Positions 44,111 through 51,863 of a stretch of DNA of 64,000 bases are shown one piece after another. This DNA is from a virus. The notes under the pieces are model-generated. The model worked only from the letters and a program-made list of their open reading frames with translations, searched no databases and was not told the origin of the DNA. The stretch covers positions 1 to 64,000 of the IMG/VR virus record IMGVR_UViG_3300046713_000250; one strand, 5' to 3'. Position 1 is the first letter of the stretch. Every line of letters starts with the position of its first letter. Position numbers and translations under genes: made by a program.

Positions 44111-44398
44111 ATGGATCTGTTCGAGCTGATCGAGGCGGTCATCTACCTGTCTGCGGATGTCCGTGCGTCCGCAGAGGTGCCCGCAGACGAGATGTCCGCA
44201 AGCCGCAAAGCCACCGAGGCCGTCGCGATCGAGCACGGCGTGCCGCCCGAGCGTGCGGCCGAGGTTGCGGAGGAGACGGAGCGGACGCTCACCGAGTTTG
44301 CGGACGCCCTGCACGCCGCCGGCCGGGCCGCCGAGAAGGTCAAGGCACTGTCCGAGAAGCACGCCGAGGAATTGAGGAAGCATGTCCAATCCATCTGA
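44111..44398 (+). CDS. Helical protein
   Basis: A 95-residue protein, MDLFELIEAVIYLSADVRAS, then a charged helix (RAAEVAEETERTLTEFADAL HAAG) and an end with KVKALSEKHAEELRKHVQSI. Starts 8 nt after the previous stop and overlaps the next gene by 17 nt. Probably coiled-coil. Unknown function. Confidence 0.6.
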   Translation: MDLFELIEAVIYLSADVRASAEVPADEMSASRKATEAVAIEHGVPPERAAEVAEETERTLTEFADALHAAGRAAEKVKALSEKHAEELRKHVQSI

Positions 44399-44753
44399 CA
44401 CCATCCGACTCCTGCACGACCTCGAGGCCACGGCCGAAGCTATTCGCGACATTCAGCGCCGGATTGAGGCGATCATTACGGAGGTCAAGGGAAACGAGGA
44501 CAACGACATCGCCGACCGTCTCGCGAAATCCGCCATCGCTGCGGGAATGCCGCCGGCCCGCGCGTTCGGTTATGCCGAGGAATACACGGCCAGGACGGCC
44601 AGTGCCAGAACGCATCTCGGCACGTTGGTGGAGCACGGGACCCGTGCGTCGGACGCCGTCACGGCACTCATCCACATCGCCACCGTCGTCCCCCATCGCT
44701 GCCCGAACCCGGGCACGGCCCTCGGCCGGCCCGCACTGGTGCTGACGAACTGA
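44382..44753 (+). CDS. Helical protein
   Basis: A 123-residue protein, MSNPSDTIRLLHDLEATAEA, continuing with IRDIQRRIEAIITEVKGNED and AEEYTARTASARTHLGTLVE. Continuous helices with a hydrophobic C-terminal part (AVTALIHIATVVPHRCPNP). It overlaps the preceding gene. Function unknown. Confidence 0.6.
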   Translation: MSNPSDTIRLLHDLEATAEAIRDIQRRIEAIITEVKGNEDNDIADRLAKSAIAAGMPPARAFGYAEEYTARTASARTHLGTLVEHGTRASDAVTALIHIATVVPHRCPNPGTALGRPALVLTN

Positions 44754-44807
44754 CCAAGCCGCCAAACGCCTAGCCCACCAAGCACGACTCGCATCCGGGG
44801 AGACACC

Positions 44808-45002
44808 GTGACCGCCTACAACCTGCCGGACGCTTCAAGGCTCTGGCCCTGCTGGCGAATGGCACACGCCGTGACGCGCGAGCGAGACCGGGGTTGGGTC
44901 GGCGTCGGCCCGCCCTGGACCTACCTGTGCTCGGACGTCGAGCGCGACCCGCCAGCCCGCCGCGCCGGCCACCAAGCCCTCACGCCAGGAGAAACCACGT
45001 GA
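44808..45002 (+). CDS. Small protein
   Basis: A 64-residue protein starting at a GTG with GGGGAGACACC upstream. MTAYNLPDASRLWPCWRMAH, then RERDRGWVGVGPPWTYLCSD; two Cys and Trp-rich. It ends with an overlap to the next GTG. Function unknown. Confidence 0.55.
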   Translation: MTAYNLPDASRLWPCWRMAHAVTRERDRGWVGVGPPWTYLCSDVERDPPARRAGHQALTPGETT

Positions 45003-45259
45003 CAACAGACCCGATGCCCGTCTTCACGATCAAGGCCAAGGACAAGCTCGCCCTACGCGCCGTCGACGCGTACCGCGTTCTCTGCGAAGGGCTGGGGCTG
45101 GACGAGCAGGCCCGGGAGGTTGAACGGGCCTACACCGAGATGGCCGAGTGGCGTCAGCGCAACCCCGGTGAGATCAAGCTGCCCGACCACAAGCACGTAC
45201 CGGCCCAGCCCGCGGCCGACCACCACGCCCGCCTCGCCGCCGGAACGGAGGAGGGCTGA
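44999..45259 (+). CDS. Small hypothetical protein
   Basis: An 86-residue protein, MTTDPMPVFTIKAKDKLALR, then AVDAYRVLCEGLGLDEQARE and VERAYTEMAEWRQRNPGEIK. Small helical protein found in many actinophages in this general form. GTG start overlaps the previous stop. Confidence 0.6.
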   Translation: MTTDPMPVFTIKAKDKLALRAVDAYRVLCEGLGLDEQAREVERAYTEMAEWRQRNPGEIKLPDHKHVPAQPAADHHARLAAGTEEG

Positions 45260-45260
45260 C

Positions 45261-45467
45261 ATGGCCGACACTGCCGCGATCGTCCGGCTCATGAAACACG
45301 CCGCCGACCGGCTCGCCGAAGAGGACGCGCAGGAGATTGCGTCGCTCGGGACCAGATCGGAACGTGTCGAACTGGCGGCATCCGCAGCGATCGCCATGGC
45401 CTACGCCGAGGCGATCCTGCGGACCGTGGCGGCCGCGCTCGACGAGACGCCCGAGGTGACCCCGTGA
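45261..45467 (+). CDS. Small hypothetical protein
   Basis: A 68-residue helical protein, MADTAAIVRLMKHAADRLAE, then SERVELAASAAIAMAYAEAI. Coupled to the preceding gene (1 nt apart). Its stop overlaps a GTG of a short ORF that reads MTDLRDRLATR and stops. Function unknown. Confidence 0.58.
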   Translation: MADTAAIVRLMKHAADRLAEEDAQEIASLGTRSERVELAASAAIAMAYAEAILRTVAAALDETPEVTP

Positions 45468-45499
45468 CCGACCTGCGCGACCGGCTCGCCACGCGATGA
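45464..45499 (+). pseudogene. Truncated relic ORF
   Basis: GTG overlapping the preceding TGA opens an 11-codon frame, MTDLRDRLATR, then TGA. MTDLRDRLA is a frequent start of small actinophage proteins, so a longer gene may have been lost here. The next 63 bp contain no gene. Confidence 0.35.
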
Positions 45500-45562
45500 C
45501 GGGGCGCTGACGACGCTCCGTGTTCTAATGGAGACACCGAGGGGAGACGAGAGGTAACCGGG

Positions 45563-45940
45563 ATGCTGAGCAAGGAAGAGTGGAACGCCACGTCGGAGCG
45601 GGCCGCGGCCGCCAAGTACGGCGAGCGGCACGCGGGATGGCTCCGCTTCCGGCGCTTCGGCGCCGTACCTACCGGCATCGTGATCGGTGCCGGCGCGCTC
45701 GGCCTCGGCGCGTGGTGGCTGTTCGCCCATGTGCTCGTCCCACTCTTCACCGGCTCGGGCCCCGGTCTCGGACACCTGCCGATCGGCTTCATCCTGGTCG
45801 TAGCCATCGTCTTCATCGGCACGGTCGCCGCCTGGCGGGTAGCGGTCCCCTCGGCGCCGTTTCTGATCGTCCGCGGCCTGCTGACCGTTCTCGTCTGGCT
45901 CGGCCTGGGCGCGTACGCGGTGGCGCTGCTCGCCTCCTGA
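45563..45940 (+). CDS. Membrane protein, three spans
   Basis: A 125-residue protein, MLSKEEWNATSERAAAAKYG, then a basic helix (HAGWLRFRRFG). Three spans follow: GIVIGAGALGLGAWWLFAHV, LPIGFILVVAIVFIGTVAAW and LIVRGLLTVLVWLGLGAYAV. GAGGTAACCGGG precedes the ATG. Possible holin-like or transfer-related membrane protein, but far from the lysis genes. Followed by a strong hairpin. Confidence 0.62.
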   Translation: MLSKEEWNATSERAAAAKYGERHAGWLRFRRFGAVPTGIVIGAGALGLGAWWLFAHVLVPLFTGSGPGLGHLPIGFILVVAIVFIGTVAAWRVAVPSAPFLIVRGLLTVLVWLGLGAYAVALLAS

Positions 45941-45953
45941 TTCACCTGTACTT

Positions 45954-45988
45954 GAAGCCCCTGCCACCGACCCCCAGGCAGGGGCTTC
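45954..45988 (+). terminator. Strong terminator hairpin
   Basis: GAAGCCCCTGCC and GGCAGGGGCTTC form 12 perfect pairs around an 11-nt loop, followed by GTCATG. It lies 14 nt after the stop of the membrane protein gene. No T tract, typical for high-GC actinobacterial terminators. Confidence 0.7.
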
Positions 45989-46052
45989 GTCATGCGCGAG
46001 GCCGCACTGTATGCCCGATGCCCTATCATCAGAGCACCGAGAGGAGCACACC

Positions 46053-46481
46053 ATGACCACCAGCCTCGTCCCGCGCGAGCTCCCGATCGTTGGCCCCGCC
46101 GATCAGGTCCGCCGCACGCTCGAGACCCAGCGCCGGCAGGGCCGCCTCGTCACCGCGCCCCGCGACATCGCGCTGCGACGTAACCGCGACGGCTCGGTGA
46201 CCGCGCTGGTGACGGTGCTGGTCGACGAGCGTCTCTCGTTCCGCAAGGCCCACCCGGTCGCCTTCCGTGCGGCGATCGCCGGTGGTGCCGTCCTCGTCCT
46301 GCTGGCCGGCGGCGTCGCGCTGGCCTACGCCACCCTCCGCACGCTCAGCCACGCGCTCGACCGACCGGCCATGCTCGGCGCGGTGGTCATCGCCGCCGGC
46401 CTCGGCCTGGCGTTCCTGAGCAAGGGCAAGGGCCGCGACTGCCCGGGCGTGGTCGTGCATTGCCGCGACCACAAGCACTAG
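46053..46481 (+). CDS. Two-span membrane protein
   Basis: A 142-residue protein, MTTSLVPRELPIVGPADQVR, with a basic N-terminal region. Two hydrophobic spans follow: AAIAGGAVLVLLAGGVALAY and AMLGAVVIAAGLGLAFLS. A C-terminal GRDCPGVVVHCRDHKH motif with Cys/His could bind metal. ATG follows GAGAGGAG; a TATCAT -10-like element lies upstream (46024-46029). Function unknown. Confidence 0.6.
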   Translation: MTTSLVPRELPIVGPADQVRRTLETQRRQGRLVTAPRDIALRRNRDGSVTALVTVLVDERLSFRKAHPVAFRAAIAGGAVLVLLAGGVALAYATLRTLSHALDRPAMLGAVVIAAGLGLAFLSKGKGRDCPGVVVHCRDHKH

Positions 46482-46582
46482 ACTGGCGCCGACTAGTTCA
46501 TAGCGGTGTGGGCAAGTCTCTCAGCGACCTCTGATCTCCGGATCGGGGGTCGTTGTGCATGGTCGGGTGCATGATGGTGGCC

Positions 46583-47494
46583 ATGACCCAGCCCACGCCT
46601 TACCGCTACCGGATCGAGCCCGGGCTCGACCACGACGTCGTCCGGCCCGACGGCCAGTTGTACGGCCTCGGCCGGCACGTCAACCACGACCCGCGCTCGC
46701 GCCGCTTCCCGTTCCGCAGCGCTCCTCTCGACCTGTCCGTCACCGTCTTCCACCAGCGCCACATTCCGATCTTCGACCAGGGCAACCTCGGCTCGTGCAC
46801 CGGCAACGCCGCCCTCGGCATCCTGGCGACCGGCCCGTACTGGGACGCCGAGCCGGACTCGTGGCACGTCAACGGCCCGCTCAGCAACGTCACCCGGATC
46901 CCATGGAACGAGGACGGGGCAGTGCATCTCTACTCCGCATTCACTGCGGCCGACGACTACCCCGGCACGTATCCGCCGAACGACACCGGATCGGACGGCC
47001 TGACCGCGGCGAAGGTGCTGACCGGCCTCGGCATCGTTCCTGGCTACCAGCACACGTTCTCGCTGACCGACGCGCTGACCGCGCTCCAGCACTTCCCGCT
47101 GCTGGTCGGCACCGAGTGGCTAGACAACATGTTCTACCCGGACGCGTACGGCCGGATCAAGGCGACGGGCCCGGTCGACGGTGGGCATGAATGGATCGTG
47201 GACGAGTTCGTCCCGGCCGGCCGGCTCCCGTACGCAGGCCCGTTCCCGCTGAACGCCAAGCAGGACTTCATCGGAGGCACGACGAGTTGGGGCACGTCGT
47301 TCGGTCTCGACGGCCGCTTCTACCTGTCGGTGGCCGACTTCGGCAAACTCCTCAAGGCCGACGGCGACGTGATCGTGCTGATCCCGCCGAACGCCCCCGC
47401 GCCGGATCCCGACCCGGCACCCTCACCGGCCGACGCGGCGGACGCGGCCCTCGCCACCGCGATGCGTGCCTGGCTGACGGCGAAGGGACTCTAG
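46583..47494 (+). CDS. Papain-like (C1) cysteine peptidase-like protein
   Basis: This 303-residue protein contains DQGNLGSCTGNAALGILA (near residue 70), the Q...C segment of the C1 active site. VDGGHEWIVDEFVP (near 195) holds the His, and GTTSWGTSFGLDGRFYLSV has Ser where papains have Asn-Ser-Trp-Gly. No signal peptide is visible, so it acts inside the cell or is delivered at infection. The N-terminus (YRYRIEPGLDHDVVRPDGQL) and a Pro/Asp-rich C-terminal tail are accessory. The papain fold is clear; activity is likely but unproven. Confidence 0.72.
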   Translation: MTQPTPYRYRIEPGLDHDVVRPDGQLYGLGRHVNHDPRSRRFPFRSAPLDLSVTVFHQRHIPIFDQGNLGSCTGNAALGILATGPYWDAEPDSWHVNGPLSNVTRIPWNEDGAVHLYSAFTAADDYPGTYPPNDTGSDGLTAAKVLTGLGIVPGYQHTFSLTDALTALQHFPLLVGTEWLDNMFYPDAYGRIKATGPVDGGHEWIVDEFVPAGRLPYAGPFPLNAKQDFIGGTTSWGTSFGLDGRFYLSVADFGKLLKADGDVIVLIPPNAPAPDPDPAPSPADAADAALATAMRAWLTAKGL

Positions 47495-47497
47495 CCC

Positions 47498-47527
47498 TTG
47501 CGTCTCTCTTGTACTGGGAGTACAGTA
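47498..47527 (+). promoter_or_regulatory. Promoter with operator TACTG-N6-CAGTA
   Basis: -35 TTGCGT (47498-47503), a 17-bp spacer and -10 TACAGT (47521-47526). The full operator TACTGGGAGTACAGTA spans 47512-47527 and the leader AAGGATAACGAGAGAGAGG follows. It drives the two small genes at 47553 and 47765. Confidence 0.85.
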
Positions 47528-47552
47528 AGGATAACGAGAGAGAGGGACGGAC

Positions 47553-47768
47553 ATGGCCAAGGGTAATTGCTCCCCGTATCCGATCGGGACCGTAGTCAAG
47601 GTGGCCGACTTCTGCGCCAGCGAAGTGCCCGCCCACATGATCGGCGAGATCTACGAGATCGTGGACATCCTCCGGGCCACGGTCGAACTGGTGCCTGCGT
47701 CCGGCGGTCCGAACATCCGGATCACGCCGATCGTGCTCACCCGTGTGGACACGGGGTCCTTCCGATGA
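47553..47768 (+). CDS. Small beta-rich protein under phage promoter
   Basis: A 71-residue protein, MAKGNCSPYPIGTVVKVADF, then CASEVPAHMIGEIYEIVDIL and a C-terminal strand. SD GAGAGAGGGACGG. The start ATG is 26 nt after the -10. Resembles small SH3/KOW-like barrels. Function unknown. Confidence 0.62.
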   Translation: MAKGNCSPYPIGTVVKVADFCASEVPAHMIGEIYEIVDILRATVELVPASGGPNIRITPIVLTRVDTGSFR

Positions 47769-47986
47769 GCAGCAGCGTGATCACCCAGTGCGGCAACGAC
47801 AACCACGAGCACCAGACCGAGATCGGTCACGACGGTGAGCCGCTCGACCACCTGGAGCCGATGATCTGCTCGCACTGCAAACGGCCCGCCCACTACGACT
47901 TCGGCATCGAGGACTACCGTCACGACGACGGGTCCGCGTCCTGCTTCCTGATGCAGCCCAGCGCGTCCCCTTGCCAGCCCGTCTGA
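47765..47986 (+). CDS. Small zinc-ribbon protein
   Basis: A 73-residue protein with ITQCGNDNHEHQTEIGHDG, then MICSHCKRPAHYDFGIEDYR: Cys/His pairs of a zinc site. The last Cys residues (SASCFLMQPSASPCQPV) may be disulfides or metal ligands. Overlaps the preceding stop. Followed by the convergence terminator. Confidence 0.6.
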   Translation: MSSSVITQCGNDNHEHQTEIGHDGEPLDHLEPMICSHCKRPAHYDFGIEDYRHDDGSASCFLMQPSASPCQPV

Positions 47987-47997
47987 TCGCATGAAGA

Positions 47998-48032
47998 AAC
48001 CGCCCCCGGACCGGAAGGTCACGGGGGCGGTT
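47998..48032. terminator. Bidirectional terminator between the two arms
   Basis: AACCGCCCCCG and CGGGGGCGGTT form 11 perfect pairs around a 13-nt loop, in the gap between the end of the plus arm (47986) and the minus lysis genes (48060). On the minus strand a TTTCTTC tract follows. This is the convergence point of the two transcription arms. Confidence 0.75.
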
Positions 48033-48059
48033 CCTGTTCCGAGTCGTGGCGAGGGTCGC

Positions 48060-48365
48060 CTACTTGACGGGCACGCTACCCGATGCGGGCACCGGAACCT
48101 CGCCGGTCGCGGCCGGGTAGGTAGGCAGCTTGGCCAGCCCGAGCAGCCAGCCGAACGCGGGCACCTTGGTCTCCAGCGTCCGTACCACCAAGTAGTACGC
48201 GCCGATCACGACGCCGGTGAACGCCTGCACCAGGCCCGCCGAGGTCGCGTCGTCGATCACGAAGTGCGCGTTCTTCGCCAGCCACGCGATGCCGACGCCG
48301 ACCGCGGTCGCGACGAAGGTCCGGACCAGCGATGCGCCGAGGTCCCGGACGGTAGGTGTAGCCAT
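48060..48365 (-). CDS. Holin-like membrane protein
   Basis: This 101-residue protein begins MATPTVRDLGASLVRTFVAT, with two spans (FVATAVGVGIAWLAKNAHFV, QAFTGVVIGAYYLVVRTL) and a third short hydrophobic part. It matches the phage holin-type pattern of two or three spans, an N-terminal charged region and a Pro-rich C-terminus. It is the last gene of the lysis block. The holin role is inferred from position. Confidence 0.62.
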   Translation of the reverse strand: MATPTVRDLGASLVRTFVATAVGVGIAWLAKNAHFVIDDATSAGLVQAFTGVVIGAYYLVVRTLETKVPAFGWLLGLAKLPTYPAATGEVPVPASGSVPVK

Positions 48366-48379
48366 GGCTTACGCCTCCT

Positions 48380-48967
48380 TCACGCGCGCCCGATGCGCGC
48401 GAGCACAGTGCCGGCCTTGAGCAGGCCGAGCGAGATGAGCACGCCGATCACACCGGGCAGGCTGACCGGCAGGGCGAGCACCGTCATGCCGAGCACGGCG
48501 GGCAGGTCACGCAGGAAGCTCCGCCCGTACGCCCGCCGCGAGTTGAACAACGACGCCCACCGCACCGCCGCCCACATCGTCCAGCGCTTCGCCCACGGCA
48601 CGCCGAGGTCTTCCATCACCCGCCGGAAGATCCCGTCGCAGTCCCGCGAGTTCGCCGGTGGCCACTTCAGTCGATCCGGATTCACCGGATCCCTACCCTG
48701 CGGCGTTCCCCATTCCGATGTCCAGGTGGCTAGCGAGACCAACAGCCAGTCGTGCAGCACGGCCGCGCGGGTGTAGGCGCCGTACGGCGAGACCTCCCAG
48801 TGCAGGAATCGCGGGATGGTCGCGAAGTCCGTGACGAACCCGGCCGGCACGACGAAGGCCTCACCCTTGGTGCCGGTCCAGGACAGCGACATGGTCAGCG
48901 CCCAGGTGGTCGCCGTGACCGAGACGATGCGCAGTTGATCGCTGAAGGCGTCCGGTCTGATCGTCAC
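48380..48967 (-). CDS. DUF1353-family phage protein
   Basis: This 195-residue protein shows EAFVVPAGFVTDFATIPRFL, the family signature, then AYTRAAVLHDWLLVSL with the HD pair. DCDGIFRRVMEDLGVPWAKR follows with the Asp-x3-Phe motif. The C-terminal third (LRDLPAVLGMTVLALPVSLP) is hydrophobic with one or two spans. DUF1353 proteins accompany lysis or tail modules in many phages. The function is not established. Confidence 0.75.
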   Translation of the reverse strand: MTIRPDAFSDQLRIVSVTATTWALTMSLSWTGTKGEAFVVPAGFVTDFATIPRFLHWEVSPYGAYTRAAVLHDWLLVSLATWTSEWGTPQGRDPVNPDRLKWPPANSRDCDGIFRRVMEDLGVPWAKRWTMWAAVRWASLFNSRRAYGRSFLRDLPAVLGMTVLALPVSLPGVIGVLISLGLLKAGTVLARIGRA

Positions 48968-48979
48968 GCCGCCATCCTC

Positions 48980-49477
48980 TCACTTTCGCCTGTTCAGCCT
49001 GGTGAGCGTGACCTCGGGCGGACCGCCGTTGATCGCCCGCAGCAGCTCCTCCACCTGCGGCGAGGCCGCGTCGCTGATGCCGTCGGCGTGTGCCTTGCGG
49101 ACCACCCGGACGATCCAGTCCATGAGTCGGTCGGTCAGTTCGGTGACCTCGCGCAGACGCCGCTCGGCGCCCTCGGCCCGGCGGTTGGCGCCGTCCGCCG
49201 CGTCGGTCGCCGCCTTGGCCGCACGCTCGGCGTGCCCGGCCGCCTCCGACGCGCCGCGCGCCTCGATCTTCGCCGCCGTCGCCTCACTCATCGCCTGCTG
49301 TGTCCACGCAAGCTGCCGCTTGGCAAGCTCGGCCTCCTCGGTGACCGCGTTCGCCTTCCGCGCGTTCCGGTAGACCATGAAGCCGACGACCAGCGCGACG
49401 GCGGCGGACAGGATCGTCGGGATCCAGGTCTGCGCAACGCCGGGCGCCGGAGGGACGGTAGCGGCCAGCAGGGTCAT
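48980..49477 (-). CDS. Membrane-anchored coiled-coil protein
   Basis: This 165-residue protein starts MTLLAATVPPAPGVAQTWIP with one span (TILSAAVALVVGFMVYRNA). A long Ala/Glu/Arg heptad helix follows (TAAKIEARGASEAAGHAERA, AAKAATDAADGANRRAEGAE). The C-terminus includes DWIVRVVRKAHADGISD. It looks like a spanin- or anchor-type protein of the lysis block. Its ATG overlaps the preceding stop. Confidence 0.6.
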   Translation of the reverse strand: MTLLAATVPPAPGVAQTWIPTILSAAVALVVGFMVYRNARKANAVTEEAELAKRQLAWTQQAMSEATAAKIEARGASEAAGHAERAAKAATDAADGANRRAEGAERRLREVTELTDRLMDWIVRVVRKAHADGISDAASPQVEELLRAINGGPPEVTLTRLNRRK

Positions 49478-49899
49478 CGGGGTTCCTCGTCGGTCGGCAT
49501 CACGGGCGACGGCTCGGGCCATCCGGCGATGACCCAGACCATCGCGGCCACGACCAGCCAGATGATCGAGGAAACCCACCCCCGATCAACGCCTCCGAAC
49601 ATCCATGAGGCGAAACTGGTCAGTGACCAACTGATCTTCAATACGGTGGCCGTAAGGTACCCGATGGCGTCGTTGCGCAGGAACGCCGAAACGATCAGGA
49701 TCGCCGCGACCACCAGCCACACTCCACCCCAGACCCACAGCGGTGCGAAGTGCTCCCGCCACACAACCGCCGCCGAGCCGAGCGAATCGGCGGACGGCCC
49801 GATCAGGCTGGCACCGTACGCGATGTCGACGACGGAAAGGATGAGCAGGATGGCGCCGCGGCGCCCGATGCGCAAGGCAGGCATCCGGGCCCAGGTCAT
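49474..49899 (-). CDS. Four-span membrane protein in lysis block
   Basis: This 141-residue protein begins MTWARMPALRIGRRGAILLI. Spans at about residues 15-35 (AILLILSVVDIAYGASLI), 52-72 (PLWVWGGVWLVVAAILIVSA), 80-100 (IGYLTATVLKISWSLTSFAS) and 110-130 (WVSSIIWLVVAAMVWVIAG). The basic N-terminus is cytoplasmic. Together with the 48060 gene it is a holin candidate. It lies next to the lysin. Confidence 0.68.
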   Translation of the reverse strand: MTWARMPALRIGRRGAILLILSVVDIAYGASLIGPSADSLGSAAVVWREHFAPLWVWGGVWLVVAAILIVSAFLRNDAIGYLTATVLKISWSLTSFASWMFGGVDRGWVSSIIWLVVAAMVWVIAGWPEPSPVMPTDEEPR

Positions 49900-49906
49900 C
49901 GCCCCG

Positions 49907-50995
49907 TCACTTCGGCTGGATCCGGCCGGCCAGCTCGTCCAGCACCTGATCGGCCACGTCCGCCGGAATGGCCGCAGCGATGGCCGCAGGCGTCAGCCCC
50001 GACGCGGTGATCGCCCGTCCGAGAACTTCGGGGGTGAGCCCGGCCAGGATGCCCGCGACGATCTGGCCTTCGTCGACCAAGTCCTTGCCCGCCAGTTCGC
50101 CGACGGTGCTCTCGACGCGCAGCACGTGCGACCCGATCTTGCCGACAAGTTGATAGAGCGTGGTCGTGCCGCCGTCGATCGTATCGGGTACGCCTTGGGA
50201 ACTGGCGTCGTGGCCGATCTTCGACTCGGGGAGTCCGCCCTTGGCGGCCGGCTGCTGGCCGACCGCGAAGAATTCGCCCAGTTCGGCCTGCACGGCAGCG
50301 CGTACGGCCTTGACGTCGTCAGCGTTCACGATGATCCTCTCTTGTGTCCAGCCAGGGGCAAGCAACGTGGTCAGTTCAGCCAGCGTGCCCCGATAGGCGT
50401 TGGCGTCGCAGGTGGTCTGTCCGCCGATGACAGCCGACGAGGTGTACTGGAGGATCGACGACGGCTTGCCGCCGTACGGTGCCCACTGCTTGGCGCTGTC
50501 GCCCGGATAGAGACTCTTGAACGACCCGGAGCCGGTCACGTACTTCGACGACCACAGCGGGTACTTGAAGCCGGAGATGTCCCCGTATACCCAATCGGGT
50601 AGGTACCCGATCGGCATCAGCTTGGGCATCTTCGCCCGTAGCCGGTCGCAGAATACGTTGACCTCGGCCACCGACGGCACCGTGCCCGGATCGCCGTTCC
50701 ACTTCTCGCAGTCGGCCTGCAGAATGAACGGACCGTCGCGCCATCCCGGGCACTGGCTGTCGAGCCGCGCCAGGAAGGCATCGGCCCGCGCGGTCGGCGA
50801 GCCCGGATACAGCACCCAGTAGGCACCCAGCAGCACGCGATCGCGGTACCCCCGAACGTAGGTCCACCACTGCGCAAGCTCAGCGTCGTTGCTGTCGCCG
50901 CCCGCCTTGTGCGTCTGGAAGACGATGCCGTCAGCGAACATCGGCCGGGTGTCGGGCGCATCGTAGTGAGAGATATCAGACCCGAAGATGGTCAT
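49907..50995 (-). CDS. GH25 muramidase endolysin
   Basis: This 362-residue protein has the GH25 lysozyme pattern: MTIFGSDISHYDAPDTRPMF for the N-terminal strand with catalytic Asp, VLLGAYWVLYPGSPTARAD, FILQADCEKWNGD with the Asp-Glu pair, and SSKYVTGSGSF. The fold ends with SSILQYTSSAVIGGQTTCDANAY. The last ~150 residues (AVRAAVQAELGEFFAVGQ, LVDEGQIVAGILAGL) are helical repeats, perhaps cell-wall binding. It cleaves host peptidoglycan at lysis. No signal peptide, so export needs a holin. Confidence 0.88.
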   Translation of the reverse strand: MTIFGSDISHYDAPDTRPMFADGIVFQTHKAGGDSNDAELAQWWTYVRGYRDRVLLGAYWVLYPGSPTARADAFLARLDSQCPGWRDGPFILQADCEKWNGDPGTVPSVAEVNVFCDRLRAKMPKLMPIGYLPDWVYGDISGFKYPLWSSKYVTGSGSFKSLYPGDSAKQWAPYGGKPSSILQYTSSAVIGGQTTCDANAYRGTLAELTTLLAPGWTQERIIVNADDVKAVRAAVQAELGEFFAVGQQPAAKGGLPESKIGHDASSQGVPDTIDGGTTTLYQLVGKIGSHVLRVESTVGELAGKDLVDEGQIVAGILAGLTPEVLGRAITASGLTPAAIAAAIPADVADQVLDELAGRIQPK

Positions 50996-51035
50996 GGTGG
51001 TCCCTCCTAAGTGGGCTGAGGTGCATGCTTACGGC

Positions 51036-51863
51036 ATGAGAACTCGCCGAACACTGGTCGTGACCGCGGCCGTAGTCCCGCTCCTGCTGCTCACCGACAC
51101 CGCCCCCGCGATGGCCACGACATGCACGACCCCGGGCCCGGTCGCCCACCGGGGCGGTACCGAGCGGTACGTCGAGAACACCCGCAACGCGTTCCGCCAG
51201 GCAGGCAACTCCGGGGTCGGATTCTGGGAGACCGACGTGCGGTTCACCTCGGACGACGTTCCGGTGATCATGCACGACGAGACCGTCGACCGGACCACCA
51301 ACGGCACGGGCGCGGTCGCCGACCTGACCTACGCCCAGATCGCCACCCTGCGCACCGCCGACGACCAGTCGGTCCCGACGCTGGCCGACATCATGAACGA
51401 TCAGAGCGTGGACAAGGCGTACATGTTCGTCGAGCCGAAGGTCATGCCCACCGAGGCGCAGTGGGCGACGTTCATCGCCGCGTTGACCGGCCGGCTCGGC
51501 GCGGGCGGCCCGAAGCCGGCCCTCGAGTCGTTCGACACGGCCGTGCTCGATCAGGTCGCCACCCGGCTGCCCGGCTACACCCGCGCGCTCGACCAGTCGG
51601 TGGGCGACGCTGACCCGGCGGACATCACCCCGCACGCGACGATCCTGCTCAAGCACCACGACGCGATCACCGGCACCCGGCTGACCAAATGGGTCGGCGC
51701 CGGGCTGCGGGTCTACGCGTGGGCCGATCCGGCCGCCGGTGACGACAGCGGCGAGTGGGCACGCATGGCGACCTACCGGGATTCTTCCGGAAAGCTTCTG
51801 GTCTCGGGTTTCATCACCGGCAAGCCCGCCGCCTACGTGGCCTGGCGTGCCACCGCCTGCTAG
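51036..51863 (+). CDS. Secreted glycerophosphodiester phosphodiesterase (GDPD)
   Basis: This 275-residue protein has a signal peptide (RTLVVTAAVVPLLLLTDTAPAM, cleavage probably after AMA). PVAHRGGTERYVENTRNAFR is the HRG motif near residue 37, followed by FWETDVRFTSDDVPVIMHDE with the metal-binding Glu/Asp and DE. VDRTTNGTGAVADLTYAQI and the later FVEPKVM lie on the TIM barrel. Family members hydrolyse glycerophosphodiesters, including teichoic-acid-type polymers. It stands alone on the plus strand between lysin and tail genes and converges with the tail gene (stop codons overlap). An independently transcribed, moron-like gene. Confidence 0.85.
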   Translation: MRTRRTLVVTAAVVPLLLLTDTAPAMATTCTTPGPVAHRGGTERYVENTRNAFRQAGNSGVGFWETDVRFTSDDVPVIMHDETVDRTTNGTGAVADLTYAQIATLRTADDQSVPTLADIMNDQSVDKAYMFVEPKVMPTEAQWATFIAALTGRLGAGGPKPALESFDTAVLDQVATRLPGYTRALDQSVGDADPADITPHATILLKHHDAITGTRLTKWVGAGLRVYAWADPAAGDDSGEWARMATYRDSSGKLLVSGFITGKPAAYVAWRATAC

